From an uncultured Collinsella sp. (lineage in GTDB: Bacteria; Actinomycetota; Coriobacteriia; Coriobacteriales; Coriobacteriaceae): a stretch of DNA of 64,000 bases. The notes under the pieces are model-generated. The model was not told the DNA's origin and ran no database searches. It worked only from the letters and a program-made list of their open reading frames with translations. The stretch's first letter is position 1. Every line of letters starts with the position of its first letter. Made by a program: the position numbers and the translations under genes. The stretch is taken from positions 124,001 through 188,000 of the forward strand of contig UQTU01000002.1 in assembly GCA_900544135.1 (NCBI GenBank), in the 5' to 3' direction. Of this stretch, positions 24,770 to 32,600 are shown in pieces.

Positions 24770-27097
24770 ATGGCGGATTCTCAGATCCATGTCGCGCTGG
24801 CGGGTAACCCCAACTGCGGCAAGACCACGCTTTTCAACCTGATCACCGGCGCCAACGGCTACGTTGGCAACTGGCCCGGCGTCACGGTTGAGAAAAAGGA
24901 AGCCAAGCTCCTGAGCGACAAGAACGTTACCATCACGGACCTCCCTGGCATCTACTCGCTTTCCCCCTACAGCCCCGAGGAGCAGTGCTCGCGCGATTAC
25001 CTCATGAGCGGCGAGCCTGATGTCGTCGTCCAGGTGGTCGACGCTACCAACCTCGAGCGCAACCTGTACCTGGCGCTTCAGGTTATCGAGACCGGCCTGC
25101 CCGTGGTCGTTGCCCTCAACATGGCCGACTTGGTCGAGAAGAACGGCGACAAGATCGACACGGACAAGCTCTCCAAGAAGCTCGGCTGCCCGGTCATGAT
25201 GATCTCCGCTCTTAAGAACAAGGGCATCACGGAGCTATTCGAGCAGGTCAAAAAGTCCGCTGCTTCCAAGGGCCAGGTGCCGGAGCACAAGTTCGATTCC
25301 TCCATTGAGGACGTTCTGGACCACATCGAGAACAATCTGCCGGCGAGCGTTCCCGCCAACAAGCGTCGCTACTACGCCGTCAAGCTGTTCGAGCGCGACG
25401 CGGACGCCTGCAAGCTCATCAACCTCACCAAGGAGAAGGCCGCTCGCGTCGAGCAGCTGGTCGCCCAGTGCGAGCAGGATTGCGACGACGACGCCGAGTC
25501 CATCATCACCGGCGAGCGCTACGGCGTGATTGCCCACATCATCGACGAGTGCCTCACTAAGGCTCCGGCAAAGATGAGCACCTCCGAGAAGATCGACCGC
25601 GTGGTTACCAACCGTATCCTGGGCCTGCCGATCTTTGTGGTCATCATGTTCTGTGTGTACTACATTGCCGTCTCTACCTTGGGCGGCACGGTGACTGACT
25701 TCACCAACGACCAACTCTTCGGCACCGACGGCTGGTACGTGCTCGGTCAGGGTCGCGACGCCTATGACGCAGCTGTTGAGGCTGCGGGCGACAATGCCGA
25801 CTCGGTCGACCCGGCACAGTACGGCCCCTATGTCCCGGGTATCACCACCATGGTGCACGACGCCCTTGTGGCGGGCGGCACCGAGGACGGCGGCCTGGTC
25901 GATTCGCTGGTCTGTGACGGTATCGTCGGCGGTCTGGGCGCCATCTTCGGCTTCGTGCCGCAGATGTTCCTGCTGTTCGTGATGCTGTCTTTCCTGGAGG
26001 ACTGCGGCTACATGGCCCGCGTCGCCTTCATCATGGACCGCGTGTTCCGCCGCTTCGGCCTGTCCGGCAAGTCCTTTATCCCCATGCTCGTGTCCTCGGG
26101 CTGCGGCGTCCCCGGCGTCATGGCTACCAAGACCATCGAGAACGAGAAGGACCGCCGTATGACGGTCATGACCACCACGTTTATTCCCTGTGGTGCCAAG
26201 CTGCCGATCATCGCCCTGCTCATGGGCTCCATCATCGGCGATTCTTCCACCACCGCCGCGTGGATCAGCCCGCTCTTCTACTTCCTGGGCGTCTTTGCCG
26301 TCATCGCCTCGGGCCTCATGCTCAAGAAGACCAAGCTCTTCGCCGGTCGCCCGACGCCGTTCGTTATGGAGCTTCCCGCCTACCACTTCCCGGCGATCCG
26401 CTCTTGGGCGCTGCACGTGTGGGAGCGCTGCTGGGCCTTTATCAAGAAGGCCGGCACGGTCATCTTCGCCTCTACCGTCGTGGTTTGGTTCCTCTCCAAC
26501 TTTGGTAGCTACAACGGTTCCTTTGGCTTCCTGCCTGCGATGGACGGCATCCCCGAGGAGTTTATGGACTACTCCGTGCTCGCCATGCTGGGCAACCTGG
26601 TCGCCTGGATTTTCGCCCCGCTCGGCTTTAGCACCTGGCAGGCAACTGCGCTGACTGTCTCTGGACTTGTCGCCAAGGAGAACGTCGTCGCCACCGCCGG
26701 CTCGCTGCTGTCCGTTGCCGACGCCGCCGAGACCGACCCGAGCCTGTGGACCGCGTTTGCCGGCATGTTCCCGACTATGGGCGCTTGCGTTGCCTTTGGC
26801 GCATTCAACCTGCTGTGCGCCCCGTGCTTTGCCGCCATGGGCACTATCCGCAACCAGATGGACTCCGGCAAGTGGACCGCGATTGCCATCGGCTACGAGT
26901 GCGCCTTCGCTTGGGTGATCGCCCTGTTCATCAACCAGTTCTACAACCTGCTTGTCCTTGGCCAGTTTGGTATTTGGACGGTTGTAGCCATCGTTCTGCT
27001 GGTTGCGATGCTCTTCCAGATCTTCCGTCCCATGCCCAAGCACGCTTGGACCGACGAGGACGAGACCAACACCGCTTCCGCTGCAGTTTCCGCTTAA
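24770..27097 (+). CDS. feoB: Ferrous iron transport protein B
   Basis: GTP-dependent ferrous iron permease of the inner membrane, 775 residues. The N-terminal G domain shows G1 GNPNCGKTT (near residue 13), the switch region NWPGVTVEKKEA, G3 DLPGIYSL and G4 NMAD. A helical GDI-like region follows to about 260. The membrane part has two Gate-type repeats: IFGFVPQMFLLFVMLSFLED with SGCGVPGVMATKTIE, and the C-terminal half with GLVAKENVVATAGSLL. An AAGGA site is upstream. The terminator at 27127-27159 separates it from the small Cys-rich gene. Confidence 0.96.
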   Translation: MADSQIHVALAGNPNCGKTTLFNLITGANGYVGNWPGVTVEKKEAKLLSDKNVTITDLPGIYSLSPYSPEEQCSRDYLMSGEPDVVVQVVDATNLERNLYLALQVIETGLPVVVALNMADLVEKNGDKIDTDKLSKKLGCPVMMISALKNKGITELFEQVKKSAASKGQVPEHKFDSSIEDVLDHIENNLPASVPANKRRYYAVKLFERDADACKLINLTKEKAARVEQLVAQCEQDCDDDAESIITGERYGVIAHIIDECLTKAPAKMSTSEKIDRVVTNRILGLPIFVVIMFCVYYIAVSTLGGTVTDFTNDQLFGTDGWYVLGQGRDAYDAAVEAAGDNADSVDPAQYGPYVPGITTMVHDALVAGGTEDGGLVDSLVCDGIVGGLGAIFGFVPQMFLLFVMLSFLEDCGYMARVAFIMDRVFRRFGLSGKSFIPMLVSSGCGVPGVMATKTIENEKDRRMTVMTTTFIPCGAKLPIIALLMGSIIGDSSTTAAWISPLFYFLGVFAVIASGLMLKKTKLFAGRPTPFVMELPAYHFPAIRSWALHVWERCWAFIKKAGTVIFASTVVVWFLSNFGSYNGSFGFLPAMDGIPEEFMDYSVLAMLGNLVAWIFAPLGFSTWQATALTVSGLVAKENVVATAGSLLSVADAAETDPSLWTAFAGMFPTMGACVAFGAFNLLCAPCFAAMGTIRNQMDSGKWTAIAIGYECAFAWVIALFINQFYNLLVLGQFGIWTVVAIVLLVAMLFQIFRPMPKHAWTDEDETNTASAAVSA

Positions 27098-27126
27098 GTC
27101 CGAATAAGGATCAGCCCCTTTCCACG

Positions 27127-27159
27127 AGCCCGGGTGTCCCAGCGACACTCGGGCTTTTT
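27127..27159 (+). terminator. Rho-independent terminator of feoB
   Basis: AGCCCGGGTGTC pairs with GACACTCGGGCT (one mismatch), then TTTTT. Confidence 0.85.
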
Positions 27160-27192
27160 GGTGAGGGAGATGTGGCGTTTCCGCAGATAAAA

Positions 27193-27226
27193 CCGACCAA
27201 AATATACCTGTCCCTTTTTGGCAGGT
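27193..27226. repeat. REP-like element (CCTGCCAAAA family), reverse copy
   Basis: It contains ACCTGTCCCTTTTTGGCAGG, which is the reverse complement of most of the element at 45102-45134. The left arm is degraded. Confidence 0.5.
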
Positions 27227-27272
27227 GGAGAATGGGGTAAAGTAAGTGGTGGTTAACTAGAGGAGGCTTGCT

Positions 27273-27473
27273 ATGGCACCTATCGATATTGTTGTACTGG
27301 CTGTTATCGGCATTGCGTTTGTCGCCGTGTGCGTGCGCATTTATCGCAAGGGCACCTGCGCCGACTGCGCTCAAGGTGGCGTTTGCACGGGACATTGCTC
27401 CAACAAAAAGACCTGCGCCGCACTTAAGGGCGTAGACAAAATTGCCGAAGACTTGGGCCGCGGTATTCATTAG
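27273..27473 (+). CDS. FeoB-associated Cys-rich membrane protein
   Basis: A 66-residue protein with one N-terminal transmembrane helix (about residues 4-22) and a cytosolic cysteine cluster: CADC, then Cys at +6, +4 and +6 within residues 29-50. This plan (TM helix plus C-x2-C-x5-C-x3-C-x5-C) matches the small FeoB-associated Cys-rich family that stands in for FeoC in many Gram-positive feo loci; it may bind iron or an Fe-S cluster at FeoB. AGAGGAGG precedes the ATG. It lies 175 bases after feoB behind a terminator, so it probably has its own promoter. Confidence 0.85.
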   Translation: MAPIDIVVLAVIGIAFVAVCVRIYRKGTCADCAQGGVCTGHCSNKKTCAALKGVDKIAEDLGRGIH

Positions 27474-27575
27474 CCGACCGGCGTTTGGGCATGTTTGGCT
27501 ACGGATACGGCAGTTGCTGATACGATAGGTACGTTAGCAACTGCCGCCGAGCGGCTCAAACGAAAGGAACCCTGT

Positions 27576-29525
27576 ATGGAGTCCTCCGCCTATCCGATGC
27601 TCTTTAGCCCGATCAAGGTCGGTACGACCGAGGTCAAGAACCGCGTCTTTATGCCGCCGGTATCTACCAACCTGGCCGATCATGGCTATGTGACCGACGA
27701 CTTGGTCGATCATTACCGTGCCCGCGCCAAGGGCGGCGTGGGCCTCATCATTACCGAGGTCGTGACGGTTGAGCCCACCTATACCTATCTGCCGGGTGAC
27801 ATGTGCTGCTACGACGACACGTTTATCCCCGGCTGGGAAAAGCTCGCCGCAGCCGTCCACGAGTACGGCTGCAAGATCATGCCGCAGCTCTTCCACCCCG
27901 CCTACATGGCCTTTAACATTCCGGGCACGCCGCGCCTGATCGCTCCGTCCTTTGTGGGCCCGTCCTATGCCCGCGAGGCGCCGCGACCCATCACGGTCGA
28001 TGAGATCCACGAGCTCACGCATCAGTTTGGCGACGCTGCCGTGCGCATGCAGAAGGCTGGCGTCGATGGCGTCGAGGTCCATGCGGCGCACGCCCACGGT
28101 ATGCTCGGCGGCTTTTTGACTCCGCTCTACAACAAGCGTACCGACGAGTACGGCGGCTCGCTCGATGCCCGCATGCGCTTCTTGCTCGAGGTCATCGCCG
28201 AGATTCGCGAGCGCTGCGGCAAGGACTTCATCATCGACGTCCGTATCTCGGGCGACGAGTACACCGATGGCGGTCTGACCCTCAACGACATGATCTACGT
28301 CTCGCGTCGCCTGGAGAAGGCTGGCGTCGACATGATCCACGTGTCGGGCGGCACTACCATCAAGCGCGGCTCCGCGATTCCCGCCGCCGGTACGCAGCAG
28401 GCCTCGCACGCCGCCTGCTCGCGCGAGATCAAAAAGCATGTGAACATTCCCGTCGCCACGGTCGGCCGCATCAATGAGGCATGGATTGCCGAGGAGCTGA
28501 TCGAGGACGGCGCTGCCGACATCTGCATGATGGGCCGCGCCAATCTGTGCGATGCCGAGTTCTGCAACAAGGCCGCTGCCGGCAATGCCGATGATATCCG
28601 TCCCTGCATCGGTTGCCTGCGCTGCCTGAACGGCATCATGTTTGGCAAGCGCATCTCCTGCACCGTCAACCCGGACGTGGAACGCGACGAGGCCGGCTAC
28701 GAGCCTGCCGCCGAGGCAAAGAACGTGCTCGTTGTGGGTGCCGGTCCTGCGGGCATGGAGGCAGCCTACATTGCCACCAAGCGCGGCCATAACGTGGTGC
28801 TCGTGGACAAGCAGGACGAGCCGGGTGGCGAGATGCGCATCGCGGCCGTTCCGCCGGCAAAGCAGGAGCTCACCCGCGTGATCAAGTATCAGTACCGTCG
28901 CCTGGCCGAGGCCGGCGTGAAGTGCGTATTTGGCACCGAGCTTACTGCCGAGGACATTCAGCGCGACTACGCGGGCTACGAGGTTGTCCTGGCCTACGGC
29001 GCCGAGCCCATCGCTCCGGCATTCATGCAGGGCTTTAAGCAGGTTATGACGGCTGACGACCTGCTGGGTGGCAAGGCTTTCCCGGGTAAGAAGATCGTCA
29101 TTGTGGGCGGCGGCACCGTTGGCTGCGAGACGGCCGATTACCTGGCCCCGTTGGTCAACGACCTTTCGCCGGCCAATCGCGATGTCACCGTTATCGAGAT
29201 GACCAAGACGCTTGCCGCCAACGAGGGCGGTGCCGGTCGCGCGGTGCTCATCACGCGCATGCTCTCCAAGGGCGTCCATGTGCTGACCGAGGCCAAGGTG
29301 ACCGAAATCACCGAGGACGCCATCAGCTACGAAAAGGACGGCGAGGTCCACACCATCGCCGATGCCGATACGCTGGTGCTTGCCATGGGCTATCGTCCCA
29401 ACACCAAGCTGGCCGACGACCTTACCGCTGCCGGCGTTGCCACCCACGTGCTGGGTGATGCCAACAAGTGCGGCAACATCCGCGATGCCATCGGGGATGG
29501 CTACAAGGTTGCCTGCGAACTCTAG
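27576..29525 (+). CDS. Old Yellow Enzyme-type NADH:flavin oxidoreductase with Fe-S cluster
   Basis: A 649-residue flavoenzyme of the 2,4-dienoyl-CoA reductase/BaiCD-BaiH/enoate reductase group. The FMN TIM barrel covers about residues 1-335 (VKNRVFMPPVSTN; HAAHAHGMLGGFLTPLYNKRTDEYGGS). A 4Fe-4S site has Cys in C-x2-C-x2-C-x11-C spacing near 343-361. A Rossmann FAD/NAD region follows, with VVGAGPAGMEAAYIA near 385 and VIVGGGTVGCETADYL near 510. ATG 27576 follows AAAGGAA and gives the usual N-terminus. Such enzymes reduce activated C=C bonds of unsaturated acids, bile acid intermediates or xenobiotics; the substrate is not decided by sequence. A GntR regulator follows. Confidence 0.9.
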   Translation: MESSAYPMLFSPIKVGTTEVKNRVFMPPVSTNLADHGYVTDDLVDHYRARAKGGVGLIITEVVTVEPTYTYLPGDMCCYDDTFIPGWEKLAAAVHEYGCKIMPQLFHPAYMAFNIPGTPRLIAPSFVGPSYAREAPRPITVDEIHELTHQFGDAAVRMQKAGVDGVEVHAAHAHGMLGGFLTPLYNKRTDEYGGSLDARMRFLLEVIAEIRERCGKDFIIDVRISGDEYTDGGLTLNDMIYVSRRLEKAGVDMIHVSGGTTIKRGSAIPAAGTQQASHAACSREIKKHVNIPVATVGRINEAWIAEELIEDGAADICMMGRANLCDAEFCNKAAAGNADDIRPCIGCLRCLNGIMFGKRISCTVNPDVERDEAGYEPAAEAKNVLVVGAGPAGMEAAYIATKRGHNVVLVDKQDEPGGEMRIAAVPPAKQELTRVIKYQYRRLAEAGVKCVFGTELTAEDIQRDYAGYEVVLAYGAEPIAPAFMQGFKQVMTADDLLGGKAFPGKKIVIVGGGTVGCETADYLAPLVNDLSPANRDVTVIEMTKTLAANEGGAGRAVLITRMLSKGVHVLTEAKVTEITEDAISYEKDGEVHTIADADTLVLAMGYRPNTKLADDLTAAGVATHVLGDANKCGNIRDAIGDGYKVACEL

Positions 29526-29578
29526 TCAACCCCTTGGTGCATGAGGAGGGGCGTCTCTGCGCCATCCGATAGCAAAAT

Positions 29579-29613
29579 AGCGGTGGTGTCCCGGGTTTCG
29601 GGATGCCACCGCT
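29579..29613 (+). terminator. Hairpin after the flavoenzyme gene
   Basis: AGCGGTGGTGTCCCG pairs with CGGGATGCCACCGCT (one mismatched position), followed by a moderately T-rich stretch. Confidence 0.7.
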
Positions 29614-29731
29614 TGCTCTTGCGGTGCTGGCGACGTGAGCACTCCCTCTTTCACCGCAACCGAGGGGATGGGGGATGCGATAGTATTACGTGATGAATTT
29701 CGATAAACAGTGGGCTTCATCCGAGGGCTTT

Positions 29732-30424
29732 ATGGAACAGCACCAGCATTATCAGAGCCTGCAAGACCAGGCATACAACGCATTGCGCTCCAAGATCATC
29801 TATGCCGAGCTCAAGTCCGGCACGCGCCTTTCGGCGATTGGTCTGGAAAAAGAGACGGGAATCGGGCGCACGCCCATTCGCGAGTCCTTTGTGCGCCTGC
29901 GCGAGCAAGAGCTGGTGGAAACGCGCCCCAAGAGTGGTACCTACGTCTCTAAGATCAGCATGGAACACGCCGAGAATGCCTGTTTCTTGCGCGAGAAACT
30001 CGAAAGAAGCGTACTCATTAAATGTTGTTCGGCTGCCACGTCCGAGCAAAAGCATCGGCTCGAGCAGATTCTTGCCGAGTCCGAGTCGCTCGACCATAAC
30101 GAGACGCGTCGCTTTTTCGATCTGGACAACCTGTTCCATGAGACGTGTTTTGAGATTGCCGGTCGTCACATGCTGTGGGATTGGATGAAGAGCGTCAACA
30201 CGCATTTTGAGCGATACAACTGGTTGCGTATGGTGTCGCAGGACCTGGATTGGGAGCCGATCCGTCGACAACATCGTCGGATTCTCGAGGCCATTAAGAG
30301 GGGCGATACCGACACGGCGAGCTACCTGGCCGAGACGCACTTGCACCTGATGCCCGAGGAGCAGGGCCCGGTTATCGCCTTGCATCCCGACTATTTCGAG
30401 CTGTCCAAAGACTCGTCTATCTAG
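29732..30424 (+). CDS. GntR-family regulator, FCD type
   Basis: A 230-residue transcription regulator. The N-terminal winged helix (about residues 8-75) shows DQAYNALRSKIIYAELKSGTRL and ETGIGRTPIRESFVRLREQELVE, typical of GntR. The C-terminal all-helical FCD ligand domain follows, with FDLDNLFHETCFEIAGR and a later HLHL pair, as expected for a metal/organic-acid sensing FCD fold. ATG 29732 is chosen because GAGGG lies just upstream; GTG 29690 would give 14 more residues. It may control the upstream flavoenzyme gene (inference from position). Confidence 0.85.
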   Translation: MEQHQHYQSLQDQAYNALRSKIIYAELKSGTRLSAIGLEKETGIGRTPIRESFVRLREQELVETRPKSGTYVSKISMEHAENACFLREKLERSVLIKCCSAATSEQKHRLEQILAESESLDHNETRRFFDLDNLFHETCFEIAGRHMLWDWMKSVNTHFERYNWLRMVSQDLDWEPIRRQHRRILEAIKRGDTDTASYLAETHLHLMPEEQGPVIALHPDYFELSKDSSI

Positions 30425-30548
30425 CCCATCATCGCATCTGCTCGAGACGCGAAAACGATGCTGCTCACCTACAGCGTTTTGCAACCGAGAATTTTAAAAA
30501 ATGCCTAAAATGGCTCAGACTGCCGACAATTGGGGAACGGGGTGCGCT

Positions 30549-31571
30549 ATGGCGCAGATGAGGATTAAGGACATTGCCGTCGAGGCGGGCGTGAGCCCGG
30601 CCACGGTCTCGCGCTATCTCAACAACCGCTCCGGGCAGATGACCGAGGAAACCCGTGCTCGCATCGCGGCGGTTATCGAGCGCACCGGCTATCGCCCGCG
30701 TGCCGCCGCGCGCAACCTGCGCAGCTCGCGCACCAACCTCATCGGCGTGATTCTGGCCGACATCGCTAACCCGTTCTCCAGCGCCATGCTCGAAGGGCTT
30801 TCCGCCAGCGCCGCCGCGCGCGGCTGCTCGCTCATGACGGCCATTAGCGGCAACGACCCCGCCAAGGAGGCAGAGTCGCTCACCAGACTTATCGATGCCG
30901 GCGTGGACGGCCTGATCGTCAACACCTGCGGCGGCAACGACGAGGCAATCGCCGCGGCCGCGGGACGCCTACCTGTTGTGCTGCTCGACCGCGATGTTGC
31001 CAATGGCGGCATCGATCTGGTGACCTCTAACAACCGTGAGCTGGTCGCCGGCCTGGTGGACGCCTTGGCCGCTGCGGGCAGCGAGCGCCTGTGCCTGCTC
31101 ACCGAGGCAAGCGACGATAGCCCCGTGCGTCACGAGCACGCCGAGTCCTTTACCGACGAGCTCTCGCGTCGCGGCCTGGCCGGCGAGGTCGTCACCCTGG
31201 CCGACGGTGGCGCCACGGGCGTCGGCCGCCTGGGCGAGGACATCCGCGAGTACGCAGGTAGAAAGCTTGGCCTTATCGCCGCCAACGGTCTGGTCTTTCT
31301 GCGTCTGACCGAGGCGTTGGCGCAGCTGGGCCCCTCGCTGCCGGCGGGCCTCAAGATCGCGACGTTTGACGATTACCCCTGGAACCACGTGCTCTTTGGC
31401 GGCGTGACCACGGCCGCGCAGGACACCGTCGCCATCGCCGAGCGCGTAGTCGAGCGTCTGTCCGAGCGCATTAACGTCGTCACCACCACGGTGGGCGAGG
31501 CCGCAAGGCTGGCTCCCAAGCGCATCGAGATCCCCGGCCACATCGAACACCGCGCTTCGACCTCGCGCTAG
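30549..31571 (+). CDS. LacI-family transcriptional regulator
   Basis: A 340-residue regulator. The DNA-binding head MRIKDIAVEAGVSPATVSRYL with NNRSGQMTEETRARI is at residues 4-45, followed by a hinge with RPRAAARNLRSSRT and a periplasmic-binding-like core starting LIGVILADIANPFSSAMLEGL. The family normally binds a sugar or nucleoside and represses carbon-use genes. No adjacent sugar gene is present, so the target is unknown. The start at 30549 is the best of several; it has only a weak GGGG site. Confidence 0.88.
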   Translation: MAQMRIKDIAVEAGVSPATVSRYLNNRSGQMTEETRARIAAVIERTGYRPRAAARNLRSSRTNLIGVILADIANPFSSAMLEGLSASAAARGCSLMTAISGNDPAKEAESLTRLIDAGVDGLIVNTCGGNDEAIAAAAGRLPVVLLDRDVANGGIDLVTSNNRELVAGLVDALAAAGSERLCLLTEASDDSPVRHEHAESFTDELSRRGLAGEVVTLADGGATGVGRLGEDIREYAGRKLGLIAANGLVFLRLTEALAQLGPSLPAGLKIATFDDYPWNHVLFGGVTTAAQDTVAIAERVVERLSERINVVTTTVGEAARLAPKRIEIPGHIEHRASTSR

Positions 31572-31573
31572 TC

Positions 31574-31603
31574 TGTGTGATAATATATAGACAATGTCAT
31601 ACA
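31574..31603. promoter_or_regulatory. Candidate autoregulatory operator/promoter of the RHH-MNT/HepT operon
   Basis: TGTGTGA and TCATACA (one mismatch) lie 16 bases apart, with an AT-rich centre (TAATAT/TATATA, a likely -10) and an inner perfect GACAATGTC palindrome. It is 11 bases before the first start codon. An RHH antitoxin domain would be expected to bind such a site. Confidence 0.5.
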
Positions 31604-31613
31604 GGAGGTATCC

Positions 31614-32108
31614 ATGGCTGCGTCTGTGCTGAGTGTGCGAGTGGACTCGTCAATTAAAGATTCATTTGCCGAGCTGTGCGAAGAACTTGGCATGACTTCG
31701 TCTGTTGCAGTCAATATGTTTATGAGACAGATGCTGCGCGAGCGTTCGCTGCCGTTTGTCCCTTCACTCGGTAAAAGCTCTGCGAGCGGAAGCGTCGCGG
31801 CGGGCATTTTGGATACCGCTCAGATTGAGTCCGCTGTCCGTGAGGCGGCTAGCCCGATTCCCGCCATCAAAAGCGTGATTCTTTTTGGCTCGTATGCTCG
31901 TGGCGACGCGCGTGCCGATAGTGACATTGACTTGCGTCTCGAAGTCGATCGCGATCAGGGCTTTGGCCTTTTCGCGTTGTCGGCATTCGGCGAGGCGGTG
32001 CGCAAAGAAACTGGGAGGCAGGTTGATCTTGTCTCGAGCGACCATCTTGATGCCGATCTTGCCGCGGTAATCGAGCGCGAAGGAGTGATCCTTTATGATC
32101 GCGCGTAA
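31614..32108 (+). CDS. RelB/DinJ-type RHH domain fused to MNT nucleotidyltransferase (antitoxin)
   Basis: A 164-residue fusion. Residues 1-55 (VLSVRVDSSIKDSFAELCEELG, then VAVNMFMRQMLRERSLPF) match the RelB/DinJ ribbon-helix-helix antitoxin fold. Residues 80-164 are a minimal nucleotidyltransferase with the full GSx10DxD motif: Gly92-Ser93, Asp104 and Asp106. In HepT/MNT (type VII) systems MNT silences the HepT ribonuclease by adding AMP to a tyrosine. Here the enzyme antitoxin carries its own DNA-binding domain. A strong AGGAGG precedes the ATG. The end overlaps the HepT gene by 14 bases, showing translational coupling. Confidence 0.88.
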   Translation: MAASVLSVRVDSSIKDSFAELCEELGMTSSVAVNMFMRQMLRERSLPFVPSLGKSSASGSVAAGILDTAQIESAVREAASPIPAIKSVILFGSYARGDARADSDIDLRLEVDRDQGFGLFALSAFGEAVRKETGRQVDLVSSDHLDADLAAVIEREGVILYDRA

Positions 32109-32466
32109 GTCAGACGGCCTCCGCGCCCAAGAGGTCTTGGACGCCATCTCTGAAACGAACGAGCGCATCAAGGCTTTTGATATCACCGAGGACCAGTTTC
32201 TGCATGCGAATGACGTGCGGACGAGGGCGTTGGCGGACTCCCTTTTGATGTGCGCGCTTAGGGTGACGGAAGAAGCGGGCAAGTTGTCGGAACGCTCGCA
32301 GCGGCTTCATCCCGAAATTGAGTGGCGTGGAATTATCGGCATGAGAAATTACCTCGCGCATGATTACGGCAATGTCGACCGATCGGTTGTTTGGGATGCG
32401 GTGACGATGGAATTCCCAGCGCTGGAACGAGCGTGTAGGCAAATTGTTTCCGAATCTGAACGCTAG
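32095..32466 (+). CDS. HepT-like ribonuclease toxin (DUF86/HEPN)
   Basis: A 123-residue HEPN-fold protein of the HepT family. The catalytic motif R-x4-H-x-Y is intact in RNYLAHDY: Arg84, His89 and Tyr91, where Tyr91 is the residue AMPylated by MNT partners in studied systems. AAGGAG lies before the ATG, inside the end of the antitoxin gene. With both active motifs preserved, the pair looks functional. It probably acts as a stress or phage-responsive toxin; the RNA target is unknown. Confidence 0.87.
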   Translation: MIARKSDGLRAQEVLDAISETNERIKAFDITEDQFLHANDVRTRALADSLLMCALRVTEEAGKLSERSQRLHPEIEWRGIIGMRNYLAHDYGNVDRSVVWDAVTMEFPALERACRQIVSESER

Positions 32467-32519
32467 CCATTCGTTCGTGACCGCCTGCTCGCGCACGTTT
32501 TTTGAGCGCTTGATACGCT

Positions 32520-32535
32520 TTAACCCTGCGGAAAC
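32520..32535 (+). promoter_or_regulatory. Possible GlnR-type box upstream of the glutamine synthetase-like gene
   Basis: TTAAC-N6-GAAAC resembles one a-site/b-site pair of the actinobacterial GlnR consensus GTnAC-N6-GAAAC. It is 66 bases before the gene, and a GlnR-like regulator is encoded just downstream. Only one pair is seen, and a match of this length can arise by chance. Confidence 0.3.
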
Positions 32536-32600
32536 ATTTTTCTGCGATAGTATCTGCGGTATAGACCAGTCGAAACCCGCCCGAAAGAAAGGGGAGCGAC

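Noticed and set aside
25235..27148. A 637-codon minus-strand frame opposite feoB
   Set aside because: Same shadow effect; composition rich in Gly/His/Asp/Arg with no domain. The similar frames opposite aspS (21327-23231) and the flavoenzyme gene (27534-29447) were rejected for the same reason.
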